From Toxonevra muliebris (Eukaryota > Arthropoda > Insecta > Diptera > Pallopteridae): a DNA stretch of 64,000 bases. The stretch covers positions 109,279,388 to 109,343,387 of the forward strand of contig OY829326.1 in the NCBI GenBank assembly GCA_963691655.1. Reading direction: 5' to 3'. A model generated the notes under the pieces. The model did no database searches, was not told the origin of the DNA, and worked only from the letters and a program-made list of their open reading frames with translations. Every line of letters begins with the position of its first letter. The first letter of the stretch is position 1. This document shows positions 1 through 11,339 of the stretch, piece by piece. Made by a program: the position numbers and the translations under genes.

Positions 1-1916
1 AATAAATGCGACAAGGTTCGAAGGTAATGAAAAGCAGCCGTAGTTAATTTATGCGTTAATTGTAAAATGAGAAAAGCAAAATAGAAGAAAGAAAGAAAAG
101 GAATGACAAATAAAAATTGTAGATAGCAATATAAGTGTGAGTCTTAATGAAAACTGGAAACGATGTTAAAATTTTCTCCAATGTTTTAATATTTGCTGGT
201 GCTTTAGAGAAAAAATTGAATTTCTTTTTAATTAACTGAATATGCTTTAAATAATTCTATTGAAAATATCAGGTACGAAAAAGTGACGGTTCCTTTTCCA
301 TGGTTGAAATTTTTACTTGAATAGACCTAAGATAGGCATTCTTGTTTGTGTACGGAAGTTTTGCGATAAAGCACCAATAACTTTTAATATGTTGTTAATA
401 TTTTCTTGAGTGACATCAAAGGCATGCCAACTTGTTTTAGATCAGTGCTAGTTACATCCATAATACGCGTGCTGATGAGTTATTGTGGTGTTACATGATT
501 TAGGATTGATCCTAAATAATAAGAAGCAATATTAAAGTTTCTTCCTGGATTTGGAGAAAACAATGACACTAGTATTCTTAAAATGTGAGAACAAAATCTG
601 TTCATTTTTTATCGTTTTGAAGCTCATCGTCTTAATGAACGACTGTCAAAATGATAAAATGACAACAGTATTTATATATCCTGTTCGCCACAATTCCTCA
701 TCAACTCAAAAACCTCCACAACTGCTCTCCACAACCAGCAAGAGGTTGGGTTTAAGCCGAATTGCCCAAGAAATCTGGCTGTATGGGAAAGCAAAAAAAG
801 AGAATTGGAAACTTGCCGACAAGCAAACTTACAATGTTGAAAAAGGGGTCTAAAAAGACCGAAATGCTTAGGAGCAAATTAAAATTGAAGTTTTTCTTTA
901 ATTGATTTGCTAAACCAATGACCAAGAAAGATCAAACAAAAGAAAAAAAATACTAAAAAATACCGAAATTGGCATAACTCACACACAATCCCTGCTGGAT
1001 ATTTATAATAATATTTTTTGATGGCTTGGGTTCCAAAAACGGACCATTATTCTCTTAAAATCTATCCATAAAACTTGTGGCAAATTTCCAATTTATTACT
1101 TCTACCTCTTTATTTTTAAATTATTTAAACATTTTTGTGCGTTTGGATTTTTACAAAGAATTTGGATTATTTTTTTTTTACATTCTAGACTATATTTATA
1201 GCATGTTTTATTAATTTTTCTTATGCCAAGGTGGGTCTCTTTGACCTTAATCAAAGCTAATGCTTCACATTTATTTGTACTGCCTCTTTGAATTTTTTTT
1301 TATTTCTTAAAAATATTTGAGCCTCCAAAACCACTCCCCTGGTCTCTGCAGATTTTGATATGCAAACGAAAAAATCATTTCGAGCTTTTCCAACAACAGC
1401 ACGACTAATAAAGAGTAAATTTCTTATGAAGTCAACCCGTCATGGAATTGAGAGTCATTCAGTGATTTACTCTTAGTTTTCAGTGTTCACGGCAACCAAA
1501 CTGCAATCGTTCAAATTGGTTCACTGGTTTCGATAATGGTTTCGTTTGACAGTTCATTGTTTATTTCTTGTTATAAAATGCCGGCGACTAATATAATTAT
1601 TTCTAATATTGAATAAATTTGAATACCAAGAAAATCAAAATGATAAACGAAATATTTAACAACGAAATAAAAGTGTATAGGAGAAAGCGTCGTTATTTTT
1701 TCACTTATGTATGACTGTTTTTTTCCCCCTACGCAGCTTCTCCATATTTTCTGCCCATACCTGGGCAATGAGCTCCTATTTCCGCGCACTATATAAATTA
1801 CTTTTTTGATATTTTCGTTTTTCCACATTAATCAAGTTGTAAGCAAAGCTAAATATAAATGTCAGATCAAATTCATTTCAATATTCATATCAGTGAACAC
1901 ATTCAGGGTTGCATTA
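1..1916. other. AT-rich non-coding DNA, nothing recognised
   Basis: No conserved protein, tRNA or clear TE terminus seen. Short open frames (for example 551-853) show no family resemblance. Confidence 0.5.
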
Positions 1917-2061
1917 GATTTTTGCGTGGTTTCGAATGCAGTTTCGTTGAAACCACCTGATTTCCGTGGTTACGCTTCACACATTTTTATATGCCGAAAT
2001 TGAGCATTTCAACGCAGTTTCAGTCGAAACCACGGAAATGGTCGAAACCACGCAATTTTGG
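1917..2061. repeat. Local inverted repeat with CGTGGTTTCG arms
   Basis: Left arm ATTTTTGCGTGGTTTCGAAT (from 1917) is complementary to GGTCGAAACCACGCAATTTT at its right end. An inner pair is TTTCCGTGGTT versus GAAACCACGGAAA. It looks like the end of a foldback or MITE-like element. The right end abuts the 8-bp target site of the hAT-like element at 2074. Confidence 0.7.
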
Positions 2062-2073
2062 CTCAGTGGGAAC

Positions 2074-3415
2074 CAGTGCTGCCGAAGGTACTCCAATCGA
2101 AGTATTCGTACTCCGCTCAAATCTTAATCCTCCTATATTCGTCATATTCTTGAATTTTTAGGTTGTATTCTTGAATTTTTGGTTGTAAACGTAAATCAAA
2201 CTAAATATGTTCTGTTGGGTTATTTTAGTTTCTGTCTGTGAAATATTTGTTACTATGACTAGCTCTCCTTTATTTATCGCTGGATTACTGTCATAATTCA
2301 AAAGTTCGTGTTCCATCCATTTCCAGAAGTTATTGCTTGACTTTGTGTTAATGCTTATAATTTTTAACAATTGAAATCAATAGTAGAAAAACCGCGTAAA
2401 AGTAAGTTTGCATATATAGTAAATATCAATAAATTAGTAATGAATAAATATATATATATACATTCTGTCAAATAAGTACCCGGAAAATTCTGATTTTAAA
2501 TTTTCCCTCTGAGAATATTTCAAACAAATTTTTTTCCCAGGTTGGCACAACTGTCAGCCACTATTCTGTGAATTTTTATTGCTATGTGTCATTTAGTTTG
2601 GTTACGGCGTCATTAAGAACAAGTCAATTTTTTGTGTGCGTTGCGATTTCGGTTTCGGCTCATTTTTGGCGCGCCATTCCGATGATTGTTGACTTGTTTG
2701 CATGTCGTACTCGAAAACCCATGTCTCGTCACCAGTTATGATCCGTTCGATGAACGTTGGATCGGAATTTACGCGTTCAAGCATGTCTTCAGCCACCTTA
2801 CTGCGATTCACTTTTTGAAGAAAATTCAGATCTTTTGGCACCAATCGCGCTGAGACTTTCCGCATACCCAAAACATGTCGTTTTGGCACAAGAAATTTCG
2901 TTTGAAACACAAAATTTCACACAAAATTTCACACAAACTCTTTGTTCGATATTTTTATATCCATAGTAAAAATCTAGGTACCTTCGATTAAGCTGGTTCA
3001 AAGTACCACAAATAACATTCTACTTTTTTACCCGGTTTTGAGAAGAAAGAAGACAAGTTTGTTGTAGTTTTTTAATCATTATTGCTTTTGTTTTTATTAT
3101 TATTTACTTATACTACCGTTTGTTTCCAAAGAATTAATATTAGGTTTTTAAGTATATGAATTTGTTTTATTTTCTTAAATTTTTTAGCTTCAAGTATGAC
3201 TGAAGTTGTAACAGCTGTGAATAAAAAAATGCATTCTTTCTAATAAAATTTCTATACATTAGTGCAACTGTTTGCAATTATCTAAGACTCTAGATCTAGG
3301 TAATACTTATTTCAAAACTTGTAAGACATTTTGAAAAATTCCTCTCCTGTAAAGCGAAATTCCCCTCTTAAAAGGAAAAATTCCTCCCCTTAAAATTTTC
3401 AAAACGACAGCACTG
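2074..3415. mobile_element. hAT-like element with perfect 8-bp target duplication
   Basis: Starts CAGTGCTGCCG and ends CGACAGCACTG, an imperfect terminal inverted repeat (10 of 11). Exact 8-bp flanks GTGGGAAC lie at 2066-2073 and 3416-3423. CAG...CTG ends with an 8-bp duplication are diagnostic of the hAT superfamily. No hAT transposase frame is visible, so the element is non-autonomous or decayed. It contains a fragment of an unrelated mariner transposase (2602-2910). Confidence 0.85.
2602..2910 (-). pseudogene. mariner-like transposase fragment
   Basis: The minus-strand frame carries LGMRKVSARLVPKDLNFLQK, then SDPTFIERIITGDETWVFEY and TSQQSSEWRAKNEPKPK. This matches the segment around the first catalytic Asp (TGDETW) of a mariner transposase. 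The rest of the DDD catalytic core is absent, so it is a dead internal fragment, nested in a hAT-like element. It is a different mariner lineage from the copies at 28 and 38 kb. Confidence 0.85.
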
Positions 3416-3429
3416 GTGGGAACATAGTA

Positions 3430-3717
3430 TTAAGCCAATTCCAAAATATAAGCGTCGAAAGTTTTTTAAAATTCGCTCATTGAACAAAGCATTGCATTCA
3501 TCGTTGTAAAAAGCTGTGCGGGAGTAAATAACAAATGGGAGAGAGAGAGAAGGCATGAGTAACGGCATTTCTCAGAATTATCTGCATACACAAATAACAA
3601 AACAAACAACAAACACCAACAAGTAGATTGGTTCTCTTTTGATATTTGTTTTTTCATCAAGAGATTTCATGAGCAAAAAAAAAAACATAATAGCCCCTGT
3701 TACTGGGGCCTTACCAA
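3430..3717. repeat. Dispersed GA-rich repeat, copy A
   Basis: About 290 bp matching, in reverse complement, 49872-50167. Shared landmarks are a gagagagaga run, ATGAGTAACGGCAT, TTATCTGCATACAC, TCTCTTTTGATATTTGTTTT and a GCCCC...GGGGC palindrome. No terminal repeats or coding content found, so the class is unknown. Confidence 0.8.
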
Positions 3718-3798
3718 CTAATACAAAAGTATTGCGAATGAAGAAACTGTAATAACATTAAAGAGAGATATAGAAAAAGAGACTTTGTTGCTCGTAAC

Positions 3799-4653
3799 CA
3801 GCGATGCCAACTTGCGGGGAATTCCCCGATTTGCGGGGAATTTTACTCGGTGTGGGGAATGAACTGTTTTTTGCGGGGAATTTTGAAGTCGTTCAGCTTT
3901 TAGTAATTAAAGTCTGTAGAATATTTTTTGTCAAATTTTATGTAATGTAAAACTTTTAACTTATGAAATATTTCATATTTTGGGTCTTAAATTCTTCATC
4001 TTTTCTTTGCAATTTATTGGTTTGGAGAAATCGAGTTTTAAAAAAGTATTATATTTCGAAAGTATTTTGTAAAAATTTCAGAGAACGCAGAGTGCTTTCT
4101 TAGATATAGACGATTATAGCGCCGAGTGCCAGTCAGGCCAAAACGCGCGGCGCTTCGACTTCCCTTTCGGCCGTTCAGAAAGGCTTAGCGATGCCTTCGT
4201 CCAGCACCTCCTGATTAATAACTCTTCATCATTGCTGACTAATCTGTAAGCTTACAAATTACGGTCAGCCATCATAAAGAAGATGAAGTATATTTTATAT
4301 GTTAAAAACCGATAGTCAAAACTTTGAACCCGTTTTTTTTCAAAACAAAGTTTTTGCCATTTTTTATTTGAGTCAAAAGAAATCCCATGAAAATTTTGAT
4401 ATCCAAAAGTGGGCTGAAGCGTATACATATGTTAAGAATTCCGGAGTCAGAAAGTATGTTTCTATTAATCTACCAGTCCCATGAAAATTGGTAAAGTTTT
4501 GGGCAGAGAAAGTTCAGGGTCGCCTTAAAATAACACTCACTGAGATCAATTTCGTATTTGTAAAATGTTTATATGGAAAGAGCGTGTAGCGCTGTTATAA
4601 TGTGAAATTATACTAAAGCGGGGAATCCGATCGAAAATCGGGGAATTTCTCTG
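3799..4653. mobile_element. hAT-like non-autonomous element (855 bp) with perfect 8-bp duplication
   Basis: Bounded by CAGCGATGCC and TTTCTCTG, flanked by CTCGTAAC at 3791-3798 and 4654-4661. Both ends carry GCGGGGAAT / GGGGAATT motifs, three times in tandem near the left end. No transposase is visible. A second copy in reverse orientation lies at ~9022-9817. Confidence 0.82.
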
Positions 4654-4661
4654 CTCGTAAC

Positions 4662-6128
4662 AGAGAAGCAATCGTATTCCTTTTTACTGCTTATTGTGGA
4701 ACACAAAAGAATTCCTCATTTTTGTATATTAAAAATGAGTACAAACTCCAAAGATTTTAAAGGTCTTTTTTGTTTTTGAATCCTTAAAAAGATTGAACAC
4801 TTGGCCTCTCTTTCATAATAGTCAAGCCACTTAGTGAGAGCTGACTTCTAAAGCCAATGTATATGATGCTTCTGCTTATAAAATACAGTAAATAAGTCAG
4901 CCATGAAAATTCATATAGTGTAAATACACTATACAACACTTCTTCTTATGTTCTTAAGTTCCTGTAAGAGCATATAGCCTCAAACATTTTCCTCCGATGA
5001 ATGCGGTATCTTTTTTACTTTTTAGTACCTTCCGCAATTTGCCTGATCCTTTGTCTTCATTTTTTCACCAAACAATTTTCTTTTCGAAACTGGATGCATA
5101 TATTTTGTTCTAACTTTTAGTTGTATACTTAGCTTTCTTACGAATACAATTGGTTATATAAGCCGCAGGTTCGATATTGCTTTAATTCCCAAAAAAAAAG
5201 TTTGACCACTTGGAATTCTTTTTTTTTTTTGATAGCCTAGCTTCTGCTCACTAAGAGCATAACATTTCTATTTTTTCTTCATTTCACTCTAAACAATTTT
5301 TCTTAAAAGTTCCCGATATATTTTTTTTAGATTCTATTTTCAATGTATAATTTTTATACATACAAAATCTATTTAAAAGATCCTTTGTTCAATACAAATT
5401 TATTCGTTGAAAATGCGTTGTGCAAGCAAATGTATGCTTCCCAATTGTGATAATGTTATCGCTAATCTAATCACATCAAATGTAATCCATAGAGAATAGC
5501 ATTACTTCTTAAGTGCACAATTGACAAAATACGCAATCTGCCATTTGCGTTACCTAAAAGTGAATTAAATTTAGCGAAATAAAATTGTATACGTTTCATT
5601 ATTTCGATAACTTAAAAGAAAATAAAATTTTATGTTATAAAAAACCAAAAAAAAAAAAAAATAAATTCATATAAATTTTTATTGTGATAGAAATTAAAAA
5701 CGCTGCAGGATATTTGCTGTAAAGATACAAGAGGAGCATGCGAGTATATGTAAAAGCATGTTTGAAATCATGCACATAGATACAGAACAAAAAATACAAT
5801 AATAATAACTGTTATCTGATTGTGTTTTTATAGCAAAAACAACTGTGGTCTATTATGGGAGTACAAAGGCACAAAAACAAAAAAGCAAAAGCAAAAATGG
5901 GAATGAAAAGCAAAATAATTTGTTCTACTGATGCTGCTGTATTTATTCGTTCGGCTCTTATTCACATCATAATTTTTGTATTGGGAGAGGTAATAATTGT
6001 TGCATACCCAAAAAATAAGAGCCTACATAAATGGATTAGAGGGTTACCATATTCTGTGATAAATACATTTTTCATAGCAGTAAGCTACAATGAAATAAAC
6101 GTGCATTTAAAGAACTTTTAACTTTGTA
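4662..6128. other. Non-coding, nothing recognised
   Basis: AT-rich sequence with poly-A runs (for example ~5648). The frame at 5855-6121 has no recognisable domain and a low-complexity Lys-rich start. Confidence 0.45.
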
Positions 6129-7400
6129 AAGCGCGGTTCATGTCAAATTGGCACGCTTATAGCCATAAGAACAACAAATTTTTTACTGAGATTTGTTTAC
6201 AATACCGTTACCGTTAGTTGATAAATTTTTCATATTAATTGATAGCAAGTTGGTGATTGTGGAAGCTGCAAATAGAAAATTGATTGTGAACAAATTTATC
6301 GAAAGTCCGTCGTGGTTTGGTTCAAAGATGGCGAAAGTGTTAAATATCTCCAAAAGAACGGTATGAAGAGTTATAAAACGATATAAAGAAACTCTTAGTG
6401 TTGAAAGAGCTAAAAAAGTGGTGAACAAAACGGGAACAACCAACCTAAAATTAAAGGCAAAGATCTTGAGGTCCATCAAAAGCAATACCGGACTATCGGA
6501 TAGCGATCGTGCAAAAAAATTCAATACCAGCAAAAGTATTGCTAGACGAATACGCATAAAAGCTGGGCTAAAGTGCTATCGTCCTATAAAATATCCAAAT
6601 AGAACAGACAAACAGAATTTGCTGGCCAAAAAACGTGCTCGTCTTCTTTATAATAATGTTTTGACCAAATTCAATGGATGCATTATTGTGGATGACGAAT
6701 CATACGTAAAATTTGATCTTAAACAGCTTCCAGGTCAAAAATTTTATATGGCAACGAATCGTGGTAATGTACCCTCAAAATTCAAGTACATGAAAATGTA
6801 TGAATTTGCAAAGAAAGCAATGATGTGGCAGGCTATTTGCAGCTGTGGTCTCAAATCCAGGGCATTTGCGGCATTCTCTTCTATGACGTCTGATATTTAC
6901 ATCAGCGAGCGCCTTTCGAAACGACTATTGCCATTTGTTCGTCACCACCATTCGCCAGTGAAGTTTTGGCCTGATTTAGCCAGTTGCCACTACCCTAAGA
7001 AAACCATGGATTGGTATCAGACAAAATAAAGTAGATGTAGTGCCCAAATATATGAATCCACCCAATTGCCCCCAGCTTCGACCGATCGAAAAATACTGGG
7101 CTATTACAAAATATAAGTTGAAGAAAAATGCAGGTATTGTCAAAAATGTGAATTCAATGTTACTAAAATGGAATCAAATAGCCGCAAAAGTATCCAGAGC
7201 GGATGTTCAAAGGTTGAAGGGGTCCATTAAAAGGAATACGCGGAACTTTTTGCACAACAAATAAATTTAAATCTTTTAATATTATAGTATTAAAACACAA
7301 TATTAAACTTATCATTTAATGCATTATTTGTTATTCTGAGTGTTCTGGTTAAAAAGATACAGCAACTTTCCTGCGTGCCAATTTTGCGTGAACCGCGCTT
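6129..7400 (+). mobile_element. Tc1/mariner-superfamily DD37E transposon, nearly full length
   Basis: 1272 bp flanked by TA dinucleotides. Terminal inverted repeats of about 28 bp read AAGCGCGGTTCA...AATTGGCACGC. A second, internally deleted copy is at 32597-33410. Confidence 0.9.
6249..7264 (+). pseudogene. DD37E transposase, broken by a stop and a 1-bp frameshift
   Basis: Cut-and-paste transposase. An N-terminal helix-turn-helix region (KLIVNKFIESPSWFGSKMAK and following) is interrupted by TGA at about 6364, where the frame suggests a former Trp. The catalytic core has VDDESYVKFD, then [17 protein letters not shown], then [12 protein letters not shown]. Counting from Asp of PDLASC to Glu of RPIE leaves 37 residues, hence DD37E. 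Just after TMDWYQT an extra A (acaaaataaag here, acaaataaag in the 33-kb copy) shifts the frame into the segment ending at 7264. The copy is therefore inactive but otherwise well preserved. Confidence 0.9.
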
Positions 7401-7402
7401 TA

Positions 7403-9021
7403 TTTAATTATTGACATCTTCAAATTATTTTATTTATTTTAACAATATGGCAACTCTATTTTTGCTGCTTTAGCAATTATCAACGAATCATTCGAAAAAA
7501 AACCTTGAATGATAATTTCCATTTTCCTACGTACTTTCTTTTCTCGCAAAAATAAATAAATTTCTCTTTTTCGTTTTCTCTCTCTTTCTCTCATTGTTTT
7601 GTGTTATTTTTGGCTTGTGTTGCTTTTGTTATTATCTGCTTGCTTTAACGGTAATTAAAGTCAAAGAACTCAAGGGAAATTAATTAGTGTCTTTCATGTT
7701 GATGACATCCGTTGGCGGTTATAGCTGTTAATTTCTCTCTTCAGTGTTGATGTATATGTGTGTGTGTGTATGTTTCTTTTTGTTTCTCTTACTTTTTGTT
7801 ATATAATTTTTTGTAAATTTACTGTAAGGGTACAACCAAATCGTTGTCGTGTTTGATATTGTTGGTGTTGCTGTGCCTCCATTGCTGCTGATGCACATTT
7901 CACTGTGTATTAATTAAAAGTTTTACTTCGTTTCCCTCCTTTTTTTATACTTGTATGTATGTTTCAGTCTATATATTTCTCTCAAAGTGTTGGGATTTTT
8001 TTTTTTTTTTGATTATTTTTGCTACCTTTATCATATTTCAGAAAATAGTTTGTAATTCTATTTGCTGATATGGCATTTACAAACGCTGTTTTCAGAAGGT
8101 GGTAAAAAAGTTTTATAAAACTTTGTTAGTGATAAGTTATACCTTCATGTGTTTATACCCGTATACCCCACATTTGTACATAGTTAGTTTTGTTTATACC
8201 ATATACATACATTTACTGGAAAATATATCTATTTGTTTGTGGTGGAGAAAGTCAAAGTAAAGTGTTTTTCTATTTCACCAATTACAAACAATTTAAGAAA
8301 TTAAACAAAAATGTTGGAATTTCAATATGAATGGTTGCAGAACTATTTTGCTACAAACGCTTAAAGAAAAATACTTTCCTTTCGGAATACAAAGGGGGGA
8401 AAAACGTGGGCATACAATTTTTCGTCATTAAAATTAGTGGGTCACATCCTGTATATATGTAACAGTGTAGGTTGCTAGAATCTTGCTTTTCTCTGAATTG
8501 CCGTAGGTGAAGTTTACATCTGGAAAAGAAATTACAGCCATTTTTTTCGGAAAGTCTTTTTGAAAGTAAATTGCTTTGAATAAAAACTAAGAAAGTGTAT
8601 GTTGTTTTAAAGAACAAAATTAACGCAACGAGGAGTCATAAAGTTTTAAAAAATGTATCATTTCGAACATCCTTGTAGATAAAGAATGCCATAAGATTTT
8701 CTGCCCATTGTTGTTGATTTCCATTCGTTACAAAAACTAAATTCTCCTAATACTATTTTTTATTTTGTTACTGACGGAGAAATTACTCTAAATATTTTGC
8801 AGACTCTAGTTTTTTCAACTTTTTTTTTTATATTATATCGATTTAAAATTAGTTTTAATGTGCAAACATTTTAGCTCACGGTATTGGCAAATTTCAAAAA
8901 TGTATAAGATGTAAGAAGTATATAACTGTAACGAAGAGAAGAGAGGGAGAAATTAAAATATGAGCGGAGTTTGTAGATGTTTTCAGGCATTTCCACTCAT
9001 TTTTTCTTTCTCTCCGATAGC
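7403..9021. other. Non-coding, nothing recognised
   Basis: AT-rich DNA with CT-rich and short (GT)n tracts (7756-7770) and a T-run near 7997. No protein family, tRNA or TE boundary seen. Confidence 0.45.
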
Positions 9022-9817
9022 CCTCGAGTAATATCCCGATTTTCGATCGGATTCCCCGCATCGATATAATTTCATATTATAGCAGCGCGACACACACTTT
9101 TTATATAAACATTTTACAAAAACGAAAAATTATCTAAAATTGACCTCAATGAGTGTTATATTAACGCGACCCTGATTTTACGGGACTGTAGATTAATAGA
9201 AATAAACATTCTGACTTCGGAATTCTTCTGGCACATGGGAGATTTCACTTCAAGGGAACTCACTCTCAAAATCGACCCGGCTCAAGCTTGCACAAAGTTT
9301 AATCCTATTCAATAGTAGTAGCAACACCAAATTTGAACGAGATGGGGTGTTTCGAGTTACTAGACGTTCATTTTGATAGATAAACAAGCCTCAGCCCACT
9401 TTTGGATAACAAAGTTCTCAAAGGGGAAGACATGGGCTCTCTTTTGACTCAAATAAAAAATGGCAAAAACCTTTTTTTAAGAAAAATGGATTCAAAGTTT
9501 TGACTATCGGTTTTTAACATATAAAATATTATTATTATTTTAAAAGTTTATACATATAATGCAATTGTACATATAAACTATTATGCAGTGGCACTGACTG
9601 CTATGGTCTTCGGCCAGACATATAAAATATATTTCATCATCTTAATGATGGCTGATCGTAATTTGTAAGTTTGCAGATTAGTCAGCAAGGATTAAGAGTT
9701 GTTAATCAGGAGGTACTGGACTAAGGCGTAGCCATTCGGCGTTATACTTAATCGTCTATATCTACGAAAGCACTCCGCGTCTCCCTCTGAAATTTTTACA
9801 AAACATTTTCGAAAAAA
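9022..9817. mobile_element. Second copy of the GGGGAATT hAT-like family, reverse orientation
   Basis: Aligns in reverse complement with 3799-4653: shared CCCGATTTTCGATCGGATTCC, GAGTGTTATATTAACGCGACC, the AAAAACCGATAGTCAAAACTTT region and the CGTCTATATCT / AAAGCACTC block. It contains segments absent from copy 1 (about 9230-9430). Homology is lost near 9817, where a palindrome begins, so this copy is truncated or interrupted. Confidence 0.8.
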
Positions 9818-9824
9818 TAAGAAA

Positions 9825-10143
9825 AAAGCGAAGCAGAGATCTCGCGAGAGGACTTTCGAAGCACTCCAAAGGGAGCGTAACCGGAGTGCTTTTTTCCAAT
9901 GATATGCAATATTAAAAACATAATGATGTGTCATACGGAGAGGAAGCGCCTACAGCTGACTTGTCAACACTCCCGCTGTGAATTGTCAACACTTCCGCTG
10001 TAAGCGCTTCCTTTCCGTATGATACACCATTACGTTTTTAACATTGCAAGTCATTGGAAAAAACCATTCCGTTTTGCGCTCCTTTTGGAGTGCTTCAAAA
10101 GACCTTTCACGAGATCTTTGCGTCAGCAGCTCGTTCGCTTTTT
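9825..10143. repeat. Palindromic (foldback-like) repeat with ~130-bp arms
   Basis: Left arm 9825-9956 and right arm 9996-10143 are imperfect reverse complements (GAAAAAAGCGAAGCAG...GGAAGCGCCTACAGC versus CTGTAAGCGCTTCC...GCTCGTTCGCTTTTTTCC). The 40-bp centre is a tandem duplication of TTGTCAACACTCCCGCTGTG (9961 and 9983). A further direct repeat of the arm tip (TTCAAAAGACCTTTCACGAG and following) recurs at 10189-10224. No protein coded. Confidence 0.82.
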
Positions 10144-10427
10144 TCCACTGCCCTACTGTACAATATTCTTCTTCTTCTTTCGAAAAGATTCAAAAGACCT
10201 CTCACGAAATCTTTGAGTCAGCAGTTTTGTTATTTTAAATTACGATGATCTTGCCGTCGTTCGATTCGGAAACGATTGCTTTTCGGCAGCAAGTGTTCGT
10301 TAACAAAACAAAAACAACAAGTTCTAACCTTATACTCCTCATGCGAGCTGCTGACAATCGGGCCCGCTGGGATATACCATACAAGCAGAGAAGTCGCCAC
10401 AGCAGTGTTGCTATGCTATTTGCATAT

Positions 10428-10643
10428 CTGTGGTTACAAGGCATAACAGAATAAGTAAGTTTTTTGAATTTTACAGGAGAGAACTTCAAAGATTCAAATG
10501 CTAATAGAAATCAATTTGAGTTGTGCTATTTTTCCCTTAATATCTCCTAAACCACTGAACCGATGTTCATAAAAGATTTCAATTGGAATAATAACGCGAA
10601 TTCGGCAAAACTCGAGTTGTGCTGTTATGCCTTGTGACCACAG
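10428..10643. mobile_element. Short MITE with 22-bp terminal inverted repeats, copy 1
   Basis: Ends CTGTGGTTACAAGGCATAAC and its inverse (GTTATGCCTTGTGACCACAG). The 216-bp interior includes AACCACTGAACCGATGTTC and AAAACTCGAGTTGTG, also found in copy 2 at 19434-19678. No coding potential. The superfamily is not determined because the target duplication is unclear. Confidence 0.8.
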
Positions 10644-10855
10644 ATAAGTACTTGTGACACTAAAAATTACATTTTGCCATGATATTGCCAGATCAGTTTA
10701 TTAAGAACTGAAATGAAAAAGAATGAAATATATGCAGAGTTAGAATTGAAGATGGGCTGGACTAAACTAAAGCACTCAGATACAAAGGTCATTGCAGTAT
10801 ACCCGAGATGGAGCCAGTAGAAGAAAGTAGAAAGACAGAAAAGATATGTGAGGAG

Positions 10856-11296
10856 CAGTGTGGCCAACTTAGCGCTTTTTCTGCTAAATTTAGTGCTTTT
10901 TGAAAATTAAAACGCGGAAAAAATATGATTTAGCGCTCAGCTCGTTTTTTAGCGCGTTTTTTTTTAAAAGACACTAAATGCTCCGCTGTATAATTCATTT
11001 CCTGAATAATCCTGAAAAAAAATTTTATCGAAGCTTTGTAGTTTTTTACTTCTTTTTACAATACTAAAATTTAACATTAGACAGCAACCAAAATATTACC
11101 TTATGAAACAACGTTGGAAATAATCTGCTTTGTAGTTACCCCGCGTTTATACATGCAAGTAAACTGCTGTAAGTTGAGAATACGTATTAACTTCGAAAAA
11201 TTTAAGAAATTTTCATTGGGTAGTCGTAGCAAATGTGTGCTACTTCTTAAATTCTTAATTTTAGCGGATTTCGAGAATCAAAAGATGGCCACACAG
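10856..11296. mobile_element. hAT-like non-autonomous element (441 bp)
   Basis: Ends CAGTGTGGCCAACTT and (inverted) CTGTGTGGCCATCTT, flanked by GTGAGGAG (10848-10855) and GTGAGGGG (11297-11304), 7 of 8 identical. The left half repeats the word TTAGCGCT. No transposase frame. Confidence 0.75.
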
Positions 11297-11339
11297 GTGA
11301 GGGGATAAATGGGAAGAAGAAAGGTCTAATGTCTCTCAA

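Noticed and set aside
5855..6121. 88-codon frame before the DD37E element
   Set aside because: No recognisable domain, Lys-rich low complexity, ends at the transposon boundary region; no support for a gene.
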